A stretch of DNA of 64,000 bases from Pusillimonas minor (GCF_014237865.1 NZ_JACJUU010000004.1:124001-188000); one strand, 5' to 3'. Shown: positions 9,386 to 18,157, counted from the first letter of the stretch. The notes: a model not told the origin generated them from the sequence alone. Program-made: numbers and translations.

Positions 9386-10546
9386 TTAGTTCATTTTGCA
9401 GCCAACCGACGGATCGGCCAGCGCTTTTACTGCAACCTTCACAGGTACGTTGTCTTCGCCTTTAACTTCGCGCAAGTACATGTCTTGCACAGGGTTACCC
9501 GACTTGGACAGCGTGAACTTGCCGCGAGGGCTGTCGATGGTAGCGTTGCGGATGGCATCGCGCATCTGGTCTTTTTTGGCAACGTCGCCACCGACGGCTT
9601 TCAAGCCGGCGTCGAGCATTTGCGCGGCGTCGTAGCCTTGTACCGCGTAAACGTCAGGCGGCAGCTTGGGGAAGTTCTTTTTGTAGTTTTCGCGGAAGGC
9701 GTTGTCGCGTTCGGTATTCAGGCCGTCGGCGTAGTGCAATGTCGTCAGCAGACCTTGTGCCGATTCTCCCTGAGCTTTCAGGGTGCCGTCGGTCAGGAAG
9801 CCGGCGCCGACCAGTTCGATATCTTTGCGCAAGCCGGCCGCAGCGTAATCTTGTACGAACTTGACCGCACCACCGCCTGCAAAGAAGGTGTAGACGACAT
9901 CAGGTTTGGTGGCCGCGATTTCGGTCAGCAGTGGCTGGAACTCAACCTGCGGGAAGGGCAGTGTCAGGTGCTTGACGACCTTGCCGCCGGCCTTTTCAAA
10001 GGACTCTTTGAAACCGTCGGTGGACTCTTTGCCTGCGGCGTAGTTCCAGGAAATGGTGACCGCTGTTTTGTGGCCTTTTTCGGCCGCGGCGGCGCCCATG
10101 GCGTAGCCCGGCTGCCAGTTAGAGAACGACGAGCGGAAAACGTTTTTGCTGCACAGGGGGCCAGTGATGGCGCCCGCACCCGCGTTAGGGATAATCAGGG
10201 TAGTGTCGGAATCGGTGGCGGCCTTGGCCAGCGCCATGGCCACGCCCGAGTGCACTGTGCCGACCAGAATGTCGACCTGGTCGCGCTTGATCAGGCGGTT
10301 GGCGTTATCGGGGCCCTTGGACGGGTTGGATTCGTCATCAACACGGAAGTAGGTGATTTCCTGGCCTGCAAGTTTGCCGCCTTGTTCCTGAACATAAAGT
10401 TTGAAGCCGTTTTCGATGGCCTCGCCTAATTGCGCAAAGGTGCCGCTGTAGGGCAGCATGAAGCCGACCTTGACTTCGGCGGATGCAGCACCTGCGCCAA
10501 AAGCCATCGCGACGGCGAGGGCGGTACCTGTCAATACTTTCTTCAT
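9386..10546 (-). CDS. livK: Periplasmic substrate-binding protein of the LIV-type transporter
   Basis: Periplasmic type I binding protein, 386 residues. MKKVLTGTALAVAMAFGAGAASA at the N-terminus is a clear cleavable signal peptide. An in-frame start 8 codons upstream exists, but AGGAG lies 7 bases before the ATG at 10546, which decides the start. The mature part begins EVKVGFMLPYSGTFAQLG, as in aromatic-acid and amino-acid binding proteins, with a Leu/Ile/Val-binding fold. Being first of livKHMGF and directly behind the benzoate ligase operon, it is a good candidate benzoate-binding protein. This is an inference. Confidence 0.88.
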   Translation of the reverse strand: MKKVLTGTALAVAMAFGAGAASAEVKVGFMLPYSGTFAQLGEAIENGFKLYVQEQGGKLAGQEITYFRVDDESNPSKGPDNANRLIKRDQVDILVGTVHSGVAMALAKAATDSDTTLIIPNAGAGAITGPLCSKNVFRSSFSNWQPGYAMGAAAAEKGHKTAVTISWNYAAGKESTDGFKESFEKAGGKVVKHLTLPFPQVEFQPLLTEIAATKPDVVYTFFAGGGAVKFVQDYAAAGLRKDIELVGAGFLTDGTLKAQGESAQGLLTTLHYADGLNTERDNAFRENYKKNFPKLPPDVYAVQGYDAAQMLDAGLKAVGGDVAKKDQMRDAIRNATIDSPRGKFTLSKSGNPVQDMYLREVKGEDNVPVKVAVKALADPSVGCKMN

Positions 10547-10587
10547 TTGTCTACTCCTTGGTGTTGTCAATAAAGGTACTGCTGGAA

Positions 10588-10620
10588 ACGCGTTAACGCG
10601 TAGAAAGAACCCTGCGGGTT
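10588..10620. promoter_or_regulatory. 14-bp palindrome plus short hairpin between the hydrolase gene and livK
   Basis: ACGCGTTAACGCGT (10588-10601) is a perfect palindrome. Next to it AACCC (10608-10612) pairs with GGGTT (10616-10620), and on the minus strand this hairpin is followed by CTTTCT, so it could weakly terminate the upstream hydrolase transcript. The palindrome lies about 42 bases upstream of the livK start, a plausible operator position. The regulator is unknown. Confidence 0.4.
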
Positions 10621-10625
10621 AATTG

Positions 10626-11456
10626 TTATTTGTTGTCAGCCTGAATCGGGTTCAGGCTTGTTATGAAATTGATCAGTGCCGCATTGAGTTGTTCTGGCTG
10701 GTCTTTGTGCGGCGAATGACGGCAGTCGTCAATGATACAGAGTTTGGTATTACTGACTACCCGGTGAATCCCTTGTATTTGATCGAGTGTGCCGTATTCG
10801 TCGTCCTTGCCCTGAATGGCCAGAACCGGGCAACGGATATCTGGCAAATACTTTTCAATATTCCAGAGTTTGAACTCGGGGTTGAGCCAGATATCGTTCC
10901 AGGCCCAGAATGTCAGGTCGGGGTTTTGGTGATAGCGCGCAAACTTTTGCGGCAAATCGGTGTGTAAGTAGGCCTCGCGCGCCTTCGCGATGCTGGCAAT
11001 AGTAATGTCTTCGACAAAAATATGCGGCGCCGCCACTGCAATGGCTTTAGTGCGTTCGGGGTACATAGCTGCATACAACAGCGCAATCGAGCTCCCGTCG
11101 CTATGACCATAAAACACGGGCTTTTCGTTATCAAGCCCGAGCGCGGCAAGCACGGCTGGCAGGAAATGTTCGGCCTGGGTGTGCATGTAGCTGACCGGCC
11201 ATTTTTCGTCGGCTGGCCTGGGTGTGCTTTGACCATAGCCATAACGCGAAAACACCAGACCTCGGCAGTTGGCCAGCGCGCAAAGCTGTTCGGGCCAGTC
11301 GCGCCACAGTGCTACCGAACCCAACCCTTCGTGCAAGAAAACGATGAGGTCTTTGTCGGTTTTTTCGGGCGACAAAAGTCGGCATTCAATGTCATAGTCG
11401 CGGCCTTGCACCGTAATGTTCACCATACGGTCAACCGCATTCAGCGAGCCCTGCAT
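10626..11456 (-). CDS. Alpha/beta-fold hydrolase in the benzoate cluster
   Basis: Predicted soluble hydrolase of 276 residues. The oxyanion region FLHEGLGSVALW near 41, nucleophile elbow GHSDG near 120, acid GKDDEYG near 219 and histidine CRHSPH near 246 form a complete Ser-Asp-His triad; the nucleophile elbow has Asp after Ser. It starts 3 bases after the benzoate-CoA ligase stop, so the two are co-transcribed. In the box context it may hydrolyse a thioester, lactone or ester related to benzoate breakdown. The substrate cannot be read from sequence. Confidence 0.8.
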   Translation of the reverse strand: MQGSLNAVDRMVNITVQGRDYDIECRLLSPEKTDKDLIVFLHEGLGSVALWRDWPEQLCALANCRGLVFSRYGYGQSTPRPADEKWPVSYMHTQAEHFLPAVLAALGLDNEKPVFYGHSDGSSIALLYAAMYPERTKAIAVAAPHIFVEDITIASIAKAREAYLHTDLPQKFARYHQNPDLTFWAWNDIWLNPEFKLWNIEKYLPDIRCPVLAIQGKDDEYGTLDQIQGIHRVVSNTKLCIIDDCRHSPHKDQPEQLNAALINFITSLNPIQADNK

Positions 11457-11459
11457 ATC

Positions 11460-13013
11460 TTATTGCTCCTGGCGCTGACGCAGACGGAAACGCTGAATTT
11501 TGCCGGTGGCTGTTTTGGGCAGCTCGTTGACAAAATGTATGGTGCGGGGGTACTTGAACGGGGCCAACTGCGATTTAACGTAGGCCTGCAGTTCGGTTTC
11601 AATTCCGCCGTCGGCTGTTTTGCCTTCACGAAGTACGACGTAAGCCGTTGTTTTGACCAGCCCTTGGTCATCGGTTACCCCAATGACGGCAGCCTCGAGT
11701 ACCGACTCGTGTTCGATCAGGACGTTTTCAACTTCGACCGGGGAAACATACTGCCCGCTGACTTTGATCATGTCGTCGCTGCGGCCGGCGTAGGTATAGT
11801 AGCCCTCGGCATCGCATACGTACTTGTCGCCGCTTTTCAGCCAGTCGCCCAACATGGTTTCGCGGGTTTTGGCCCGGTTGTTCCAGTACATGATGGCCGC
11901 GCTGGGGCCCTTGATGTACAGGTCGCCGATGCTGCCGGCCGGAACCGGCTTGCCGTGGTCGTCGCGCAGTTCGATCTCGTAACCTGGCACCGGTTTGCCG
12001 GTCGTGCCATAGCGTACGTCGCCGGCCTGGTTAGAGATGAAGATGTGCAGCATCTCGGTTGAGCCGATGCCGTCGAGAATATAGCAGCCAAAATGACGGG
12101 TGAAGCGATCGCCCAGGTCTTTGGGCAGCGCCTCGCCGGCGGATGCACAGACGCGCAGCTTGACGTCGGTGCGGGCCGGCAAGTTGGGCGAGGCCAGCAT
12201 GCTGGCATACAGCGTAGGCACGCCGTAAAACACAGTAGGTTTGTGCTGGGTCAGGCGTTTGAAAACCGCATCGGGGGTGGGGCGTTCACCCATAAGTACT
12301 ACCGTTGCGCCCACCGACAACGGGAAGGTCAGGCCGTTGCCCAGCCCGTAGGCAAAAAACAGCTTGGCTGCTGAAAACACGACATCGTCTTCTTTCAGGC
12401 CCAGTACCGGCTTGCCGTAGAGCTCGGCCGTGTGCCACAGGTTGGCGTGGCAATGCACGACCCCTTTGGGCTGGCCGGTCGAGCCAGAGGAATATAACCA
12501 GAACGCGATTTCGTCGGCTTTGGTGTTGACGGCGGACTCTTGGGGCGCGCGGTCCATGAGCGACTCGAAGCTGTCGATGCCGGCCGGCAGCGTGTTGCCG
12601 CCTTCGGCTACCACAATGTGGCGAACCTCGTTGCTGGACTGGCTAACCGCTTGCTGTACGGTGTCGAGCAGCGCGGGCGAGGTGAAAATAGCCTGTGCGC
12701 GGCTGTGCTCGAGCATGTAGGCGTAGTCTTCGGCGGTGAGCAGGGTATTGACGGCGACGGGGACGACGCCGCCATGCAGGGCGCCCAGAAACACCACGGG
12801 CCAGTCGATGGTGTCGTGCATGACGAGCAAAATTCGCTCTTCACGGCGGATGCCCAGGTTTTTAAGCAACCCTGCGAAGGTCGAGACGCGGGTCGCGAGT
12901 TCGCCGTACGTCATGCGACGGTTGTCGTCGATGTAGGCCGTTTTGTCGGCGCGCGGTTGGTTGAGCTCGGTGAGGTACCGGGCGTAATTCAGTTCTGCAG
13001 GGCAGGCTTGCAT
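11460..13013 (-). CDS. bclA: Benzoate-CoA ligase
   Basis: Adenylate-forming enzyme that activates benzoate to benzoyl-CoA with ATP and CoA, the entry step of the box pathway. It has 517 residues. The P-loop-like motif YSSGSTGQPKGVVH is at residues 174-187; DGIGSTEML near 305, YYTYAGRSDDMIKVSGQYVSPVEVE near 415 and the C-terminal PKTATGKIQRFRLR with the catalytic lysine are all intact. This pattern fits BadA/BclA-type aryl-CoA ligases. Start ATG 13013 is preceded by GGAGACAAAACA. Its upstream gene is boxD, with a hairpin between them. Confidence 0.93.
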   Translation of the reverse strand: MQACPAELNYARYLTELNQPRADKTAYIDDNRRMTYGELATRVSTFAGLLKNLGIRREERILLVMHDTIDWPVVFLGALHGGVVPVAVNTLLTAEDYAYMLEHSRAQAIFTSPALLDTVQQAVSQSSNEVRHIVVAEGGNTLPAGIDSFESLMDRAPQESAVNTKADEIAFWLYSSGSTGQPKGVVHCHANLWHTAELYGKPVLGLKEDDVVFSAAKLFFAYGLGNGLTFPLSVGATVVLMGERPTPDAVFKRLTQHKPTVFYGVPTLYASMLASPNLPARTDVKLRVCASAGEALPKDLGDRFTRHFGCYILDGIGSTEMLHIFISNQAGDVRYGTTGKPVPGYEIELRDDHGKPVPAGSIGDLYIKGPSAAIMYWNNRAKTRETMLGDWLKSGDKYVCDAEGYYTYAGRSDDMIKVSGQYVSPVEVENVLIEHESVLEAAVIGVTDDQGLVKTTAYVVLREGKTADGGIETELQAYVKSQLAPFKYPRTIHFVNELPKTATGKIQRFRLRQRQEQ

Positions 13014-13039
13014 TGTTTTGTCTCCAAAATGAATCAGTA

Positions 13040-13075
13040 CCCGGCGTCTTGTGTTTATTTTTATGTGACGCCGGG
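13040..13075 (-). other. 9-bp hairpin in the boxD-bclA gap
   Basis: CCCGGCGTC (13040-13048) is the exact reverse complement of 13067-13075, with an 18-base AT-rich loop. It fills most of the 71-base gap between the boxD stop and the ligase start. No T-run follows on the minus strand, so it is more likely an mRNA-processing or stabilising structure than a terminator. Confidence 0.5.
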
Positions 13076-13084
13076 GGCAAGTGT

Positions 13085-14626
13085 TTAGTTCACGATTTTT
13101 TCGAGTACCCCGGGAGCGCCTTGAACGGCGGACAACCGATGGTAGAAACGCAGGGCGCGCAGCCCGCCCAGTTCTTCGCCGCCACCGGCGCGACCCGGGC
13201 CGCCGTGATTTGATTGTGGCATCACGTTACCGTGGCCGGTGTGTACTTTGGCCACATCGTTATTGATCAGGTGGACACGGCCGTGGCTTTCGGCCAGGCT
13301 AATTGCCGCTTGGGCCAGGAAGTCGGGGTCGTTACTGTACACCGAGGCGACCAGCGACCCCATGCCGCGTCGGGCCAGCGCCAGGGCGTGGTCTGTATCG
13401 CGATAGGGCATAAGGGTAGCGACGGGGCCGAAGACCTCCATCTCGTGGACCAGAGGGTGGGTATCGGGGTTTTGCGTACCGAATACGACCGGCGGAACAA
13501 TGGCGTGCTGGTTGCCTTCGGCCTGAATCTTGATGTCTTGACGACCGTCGAAAACAATGTCGCTGCACGCTTCGAGCTTTTGGATGCCGGCCACGATGGC
13601 ATCGCGTTGGGAGGCGCTGACCAGGCTGCCCATACGTATGCCTTCGAGGCGTGGGTCGCCCACGGTAATGCCTTTGAGTTTGTCGGCCAGTGCCGCGGCA
13701 ACGGTTGCGTAGCGGGCCTGGGGCACCAGAATGCGACGGATGGCGGTACATTTCTGGCCTGACTTGATGGTGAGTTCGCGTACCACTTCGCGAACCAGCA
13801 AGCCCATCGCGTCGTCGTCGGCGTCTGGACCTAGCAGCGCACTGTTGACGCTGTCGGTTTCGGCATTGAAACGCACGCCTTCCAGTTTGATTTTCGGGTG
13901 GTTGCGCAGCGAGGCTGCGGTGTCGGCCGAGCCGGTGAACGAGACGACATCGAGCGAATCAAGGGCTTCGAGCATGTTAGCCGGGCGGCCGCACACAATA
14001 TTCAGGGCGCCGCCAGGCAAAATACCGGCATCAATTACGTCTTTGACCATTTCGTGGGTTAGCCAGGCTGTGGCCGACGCGGGTTTGATAACCACGGGCA
14101 CGCCCGAGAGCAACGCGGCGGCGGCCTTTTCCCAGAGCCCCCACGACGGGAAGTTGAATGCGTTGATGAACAAGGCCAGGCCACGCACCGGAACCAAAAT
14201 GTGCTGTGTGGCAAAGGCGTTATCGCGCGCCAGGGCGTCGGCAGTGCCGTCGGCCATGAGCTGGCCGGCTGTAAGCTTACCGCCTAGCTTGGCGTAGTAA
14301 GACAACGTATAGATGCCACCGTCGACATCGACGGCGCTGTCGTTTTGCACGGTGCCCGAATTTTTTAGTGAAATATCGAAATACTTGTCGCGATTGGCCT
14401 GAAGAACCTTGACGATGGCCCCAAGAAGTTCGGCCCGCTGCGCATAAGACAAGGCGCGCAATGCGGTGCCGCCCTGGTTGCGGGCAAATGCGTAGGCGGC
14501 TGCCATATCGATGCCGTCGGCACCGACCGTGGCCAGGGTTTCGCCGGTTACCGGGTCGAGTACCGGGCTGCCTGCGCCGGCGCCTTCTTGCCAGCGACCT
14601 TCAAGATAGTTTGCGAGTTTATTCAT
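13085..14626 (-). CDS. boxD: 3,4-dehydroadipyl-CoA semialdehyde dehydrogenase (BoxD)
   Basis: NADP-dependent aldehyde dehydrogenase that oxidises the ring-cleavage product of BoxC to 3,4-dehydroadipyl-CoA. It has 513 residues from ATG 14626 (a longer open frame reaches 14698 but has no ribosome site and lacks family support). Visible parts: NAFNFPSWGLWEK near 155, VIKPASATAW near 180, FTGSADTA near 228, the general base region FNAETDS near 253, and the catalytic cysteine in SGQKCTAIRR near 293. It resembles the N-terminal half of PaaZ. It sits in the ligase operon, divergent from boxR. Confidence 0.91.
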   Translation of the reverse strand: MNKLANYLEGRWQEGAGAGSPVLDPVTGETLATVGADGIDMAAAYAFARNQGGTALRALSYAQRAELLGAIVKVLQANRDKYFDISLKNSGTVQNDSAVDVDGGIYTLSYYAKLGGKLTAGQLMADGTADALARDNAFATQHILVPVRGLALFINAFNFPSWGLWEKAAAALLSGVPVVIKPASATAWLTHEMVKDVIDAGILPGGALNIVCGRPANMLEALDSLDVVSFTGSADTAASLRNHPKIKLEGVRFNAETDSVNSALLGPDADDDAMGLLVREVVRELTIKSGQKCTAIRRILVPQARYATVAAALADKLKGITVGDPRLEGIRMGSLVSASQRDAIVAGIQKLEACSDIVFDGRQDIKIQAEGNQHAIVPPVVFGTQNPDTHPLVHEMEVFGPVATLMPYRDTDHALALARRGMGSLVASVYSNDPDFLAQAAISLAESHGRVHLINNDVAKVHTGHGNVMPQSNHGGPGRAGGGEELGGLRALRFYHRLSAVQGAPGVLEKIVN

Positions 14627-14762
14627 GACGATATTCTTTACAGTGGGGCGGGCATAAGCCATCGGGGTTAACGTTGTGCCCGCACGGTGCATGGGCACAA
14701 CAAGGGCGAGCCATATTTGCCTGGCGGCTGTTGGGACTGCGCGGCCGGGCCTGTGTTAGGCG

Positions 14763-15230
14763 TCAGCGCCGGGTAAATTCAATAGCGCCCTGGGGCAGCA
14801 AATACAGCACCAGCGCGCGGCCTTTGCGCACGGTGGGGCTGTGGGCGGTGTCGGGGCCGTAAACCAGCCAGCCTGCCGGGTGGCCGTCGAATTCGGCGCC
14901 TTCGTCGATGGGCATGATCAAGTCGATTTCGCCATTGGGGTGGCGATGATGCGGACCGGCCAGATCGTTCATGTCGACGACATCGACAGAGTAGCCGTTG
15001 AGAGATTCGGCCGGCTTGATGACGCGCCCGTAACGGATGCCGCCCCCTTCGTACTGGCACATCCAGCCTTCGGCGACCCCGGTTTTACAGGCTGTGACAA
15101 TGTCGTTGTACACCGACCCGCCGGCCGGGAAGGCGGTGTTCAGGTCGTTTTGCAAAGTTTTGTCGAGGGTGCGCGGGCCGATATGGTCGGTAACCTGCTT
15201 GATCAGCTGATGAAATGTCTCGGGGTTCAT
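14763..15230 (-). CDS. DUF4863-like cupin-type protein of the box cluster
   Basis: Small soluble protein of 155 residues. Start ATG 15230 has AGGAAA 7 bases upstream; a longer frame to 15275 is rejected. The C-terminal half has a cupin-like metal motif, HHRHPNGEIDLIMP, followed by GWLVYGPDTAHSPTV, so His/His/Glu and a later His could bind a metal. From memory the DUF4863 group includes 4-hydroxylaminobenzoate lyase, but similarity to that enzyme cannot be judged here. It is the first gene of the boxD-bclA arm, so a role with an aromatic acid or its CoA ester is likely but unproven. Confidence 0.65.
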   Translation of the reverse strand: MNPETFHQLIKQVTDHIGPRTLDKTLQNDLNTAFPAGGSVYNDIVTACKTGVAEGWMCQYEGGGIRYGRVIKPAESLNGYSVDVVDMNDLAGPHHRHPNGEIDLIMPIDEGAEFDGHPAGWLVYGPDTAHSPTVRKGRALVLYLLPQGAIEFTRR

Positions 15231-15360
15231 TGTTATGTTTCCTGTTCTGCCGGCGCGATACGCAAAATATTGCAATGCTGACTTGGCATTAAACTGCTTG
15301 CTGCGCAGGTCAGATTATCGCGACAAGGTTAAAAATTAGGGCTTTTCTTCCAGATTGTCA

Positions 15361-15374
15361 AGCATTATGATGCA
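15361..15374 (+). promoter_or_regulatory. Putative BoxR operator over the boxR -10 box
   Basis: AGCATTATGATGCA is one tetrad base away from the TGCA-N6-TGCA pattern. It contains a good -10 box TATGAT (15366-15371) at the same offset (base 6 of 14) as in the boxC promoter site. It lies 29 bases before the boxR GTG. This suggests autoregulation. Confidence 0.55.
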
Positions 15375-15403
15375 TGTAAAACCATTCATTAGGGTTAATC
15401 AGA

Positions 15404-16336
15404 GTGAACAATAAAGCACTAAGGCCACCGCTCGAAACCCGCGAAGACGCGGCTGGGCACGACCGAGACCCCTACCTGATTGCCTTGGGCGAGCGTGTCC
15501 GCAGCTTGCGCTCTATACGCGGCATGACGCGTAAAGAACTGGCCCGGGCGGCGCATGTGTCTGAGCGTCATTTGGCCAACCTCGAGCGTGGTTTGGGTAA
15601 TGTCTCTATCTTGGTGCTTTTGCAAATTGCCAAGGCTTTTAATTGCGTGCTGGCTGAAATCGTCGGCGACGTCACCACATCAAGCCCCGAATGGCTGCTG
15701 ATTCGCGAGTTGCTTCACGGGCGCTCTGAGCCTGATCTGCAGCGCGCCCGTGAAGCGCTCGCCCAATTGTTTTCCGGTCAGGCGGGACAGGCCGGAAAAA
15801 ACCGCAGCAAACAGATTGCTTTAATCGGCTTGCGCGGGGCAGGTAAATCATCCATCGGCCGTATGCTTGCTGCCGACATCGGTTACCCGTTTATCGAGCT
15901 TAGCGACGAAATCGAACGCGTCGCGGGCTGCGGCATTCTTGAAATCCACAGCCTTTACGGGCCCACCGCCTATCGGCGCTACGAAAAGCGCGCCCTCGAA
16001 GAGGCGCTTCAGTTGTATCCTGAAATGGTTCTGGCAACCCCGGGTGGTATCGTGTCCGAACCGGCCACCATGAACGTACTGCTTTCGCATTGCTACACCG
16101 TATGGCTCAAGGCCACACCCGAAGATCACATGGCCCGGGTCATGGCCCAGGGCGATTTCCGACCCATGGCCGGCAACAACGAAGCCATGGCCGACCTCAA
16201 GCGCATTCTGGCCGGGCGTGAGGCGTTTTATTCCAAGGCCGACTACGTGTGCATGACCAGCCAGCTCAGTCTGTCAGAAGCTTTCGAGGGACTGCGCAAC
16301 CATATCCGCGAAGTGGCGGGGCTTTCGCTGGTCTAA
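15404..16336 (+). CDS. boxR: BoxR/BzdR-type regulator: XRE helix-turn-helix fused to a shikimate kinase-like domain
   Basis: Transcriptional repressor expected to release DNA on binding benzoyl-CoA, as known for BzdR/BoxR in Azoarcus. It has 310 residues. The N-terminal HTH spans about 24-90 (ALGERVRSLRSIRGMTRKEL, then HVSERHLANLERGLGNVS). The C-terminal half (about 130-300) is shikimate kinase-like with an intact P-loop GLRGAGKSSIG and TPGGIVSE. GTG 15404 is the only start: a stop lies in frame at 15377 and no other start intervenes. It sits between the two arms of the cluster, with TGCA-type sites at its own promoter and at boxC. Confidence 0.92.
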   Translation: MNNKALRPPLETREDAAGHDRDPYLIALGERVRSLRSIRGMTRKELARAAHVSERHLANLERGLGNVSILVLLQIAKAFNCVLAEIVGDVTTSSPEWLLIRELLHGRSEPDLQRAREALAQLFSGQAGQAGKNRSKQIALIGLRGAGKSSIGRMLAADIGYPFIELSDEIERVAGCGILEIHSLYGPTAYRRYEKRALEEALQLYPEMVLATPGGIVSEPATMNVLLSHCYTVWLKATPEDHMARVMAQGDFRPMAGNNEAMADLKRILAGREAFYSKADYVCMTSQLSLSEAFEGLRNHIREVAGLSLV

Positions 16337-16355
16337 CTGCACTTTAATGCCGACA

Positions 16356-16369
16356 TGCATTTTTTTGCA
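16356..16369 (+). promoter_or_regulatory. BoxR operator-like repeat 1 (TGCA-N6-TGCA)
   Basis: TGCA at 16356-16359 and 16366-16369, separated by six T's. It lies just upstream of the boxC -35 box. Related to two more copies at 16397 and 16426. BzdR-family operators are known to be built from TGCA repeats. Confidence 0.65.
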
Positions 16370-16378
16370 TGAACCGTG

Positions 16379-16407
16379 TTGACGACCCGCTAATGTTGCA
16401 TTATTAT
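16379..16407 (+). promoter_or_regulatory. Sigma-70-type promoter of boxCBA
   Basis: -35 TTGACG (16379-16384), a 17-base spacer and -10 TATTAT (16402-16407). Both boxes are near consensus. The -10 lies inside the TGCA-N6-TGCA site at 16397-16410, so a bound repressor would block polymerase directly. The start codon of boxC is 57 bases downstream. Confidence 0.7.
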
Positions 16408-16439
16408 GCACACAAATCCATTAGATGCATTATTATTCA
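16397..16439 (+). promoter_or_regulatory. BoxR operator-like repeats 2 and 3
   Basis: TGCATTATTATGCA at 16397-16410 is a full TGCA-N6-TGCA unit with a spacer identical to the promoter's -10 region. Fifteen bases later TGCATTATTATTCA (16426-16439) repeats it with a single change. The second copy falls between the transcription start and the ribosome-binding site of boxC. Together with repeat 1 this makes a three-site operator. Confidence 0.65.
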
Positions 16440-16463
16440 GGTTACCAAAGAGGAGACCCTTCC

Positions 16464-18122
16464 ATGACTGAAGCCGCATCCCGCGTAGAGTTTCGCACCG
16501 ACCCCAGCCAGTACAAACACTGGGACCTCAGTTTCGACGGCCAGGTTGCCACGCTGGCAATGGACGTCAACGAAGACGCTGGATTGCGTCCCGGTTACAA
16601 GCTGAAGCTCAACTCTTACGACCTGGGGGTCGACATCGAGCTGCACGACGCCCTGCAACGCATCCGTTTCGAGCATCCCGAAGTCCGCACCGTGGTGCTG
16701 ACCAGCAAAAAAGATCGCATTTTCTGTTCCGGCGCCAACATCTTCATGCTGGGCCTCTCGTCGCACGCCTGGAAGGTCAACTTCTGCAAATTCACCAACG
16801 AAACCCGTAACGGCATTGAAGACACCAGCCGTAACAGCGGCATCAAGTTCATTGCTGCAGTTAACGGCGCATGCGCCGGCGGTGGTTACGAAGTCGCCCT
16901 GGCTTGCGACGAAATCCTGCTCGTCGACGACCGCTCTTCGGCGGTGTCATTGCCCGAAGTCCCCCTGTTGGGCGTATTGCCCGGTACGGGCGGTCTTACC
17001 CGTGTTACCGACAAGCGTAAAGTGCGTCACGACCGCGCCGACATCTTCTGCACGCTGGTAGAAGGTGTTCGCGGCGAACGCGCCAAAGAATGGCGTCTGG
17101 TCGACGACATCATCAAGCCCGCCCAGTTCGAAGAAGGCGTTAAACAGCGTGCCGCCGAACTGGCCGCAACCAGCGATCGCCCCGCGGACGGCAAAGGCGT
17201 TGCACTGACGCCGCTCAAGCGCGAAGATGCCGCCGACTCAATCACGTATCAGTATGTTCAGGTGGTCATCGATCGCGAATTGCGTACCGCCACACTGACC
17301 GTCAAGTCGCCGTCTGCCGATGTGCCTGCCGATATCGCCGGTATCGAAGCCCAGGGCGCTGCCTGGTGGCCGCTGCAAATGGCCCGCGAGCTCGACGACG
17401 CCATCTTGCAACTGCGTACCAACGAACTCGATGTCGGTACCTGGGTGCTTAAAACCGAAGGCGACAGCGCACGTGTGCTGGCGGCCGACGAAACCCTTAA
17501 AAAGTTTGCCGATCACTGGTTCGTACGCGAAACCACCGGCATGCTGCGTCGTACGTTGGCGCGTCTCGATGTCACCTCGCGCTCGTTGTTCGCGCTTATC
17601 GAGCCAGGTTCGTGCTTTGCTGGTACGCTGCTCGAACTCGCCCTGTCGGCCGACCGTACCTACATGCTCGACGACCCCGAAACCGATACCCCTGCCCAGA
17701 TCGTGGTCAACGACCTCAATTTCGGCACCTACCCCATGGTCAGCGCGCAGTCGCGCCTCGAGCGTCGCTTCTACGAAGAAGTGCCGGCACTCGACGCCGT
17801 ACGTGCTGTCATGGGTCAGAAACTGTCGGCGCAAGACGCCGAGAAACTTGGCCTTATCACCTTCGCACTTGACGATATCGATTGGGCCGACGAAGTGCGT
17901 ATCGCACTCGAAGAGCGCCGTGCCCTGTCGCCCGATTCGTTGACGGGTCTCGAGGCCAACCTGCGCTTCGGTGTCAAAGAAACGATGGAAACCCGTGTGT
18001 TTGGTCGCCTGTCGGCCTGGCAAAACTGGATTTTCTATCGGCCCAATGCTTCGGGTGACAAAGGCGCCCTCAAGCTGTACGGCAAAGGTGAGAAACCCAG
18101 CTTCGACTGGAATCGTGTGTAA
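16464..18122 (+). CDS. boxC: Benzoyl-CoA-2,3-epoxide (dihydrodiol) lyase BoxC
   Basis: Crotonase-superfamily enzyme that opens the ring of 2,3-epoxybenzoyl-CoA hydrolytically, giving 3,4-dehydroadipyl-CoA semialdehyde and formate. The 552 residues match BoxC (about 550-560). FCSGANIFMLG and NGACAGGGYEVALACDE near residues 90 and 135 form the oxyanion-hole region; PEVPLLGVLPGTGGLTRV follows. A second crotonase-like half lies beyond 290. Start ATG 16464 has AGAGGAG upstream; an earlier in-frame ATG at 16425 overlaps the operator and is rejected. First gene of the boxCBA arm. Formate released here may be linked to one-carbon pools. Confidence 0.94.
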   Translation: MTEAASRVEFRTDPSQYKHWDLSFDGQVATLAMDVNEDAGLRPGYKLKLNSYDLGVDIELHDALQRIRFEHPEVRTVVLTSKKDRIFCSGANIFMLGLSSHAWKVNFCKFTNETRNGIEDTSRNSGIKFIAAVNGACAGGGYEVALACDEILLVDDRSSAVSLPEVPLLGVLPGTGGLTRVTDKRKVRHDRADIFCTLVEGVRGERAKEWRLVDDIIKPAQFEEGVKQRAAELAATSDRPADGKGVALTPLKREDAADSITYQYVQVVIDRELRTATLTVKSPSADVPADIAGIEAQGAAWWPLQMARELDDAILQLRTNELDVGTWVLKTEGDSARVLAADETLKKFADHWFVRETTGMLRRTLARLDVTSRSLFALIEPGSCFAGTLLELALSADRTYMLDDPETDTPAQIVVNDLNFGTYPMVSAQSRLERRFYEEVPALDAVRAVMGQKLSAQDAEKLGLITFALDDIDWADEVRIALEERRALSPDSLTGLEANLRFGVKETMETRVFGRLSAWQNWIFYRPNASGDKGALKLYGKGEKPSFDWNRV

Positions 18123-18157
18123 GTCTGCGACGATTGAAACTAACAGGAGTCAACAAG

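Noticed and set aside
9347-10429. 360-codon open frame opposite livK
   Set aside because: Antisense to a clear periplasmic binding protein with signal peptide; no start signal.
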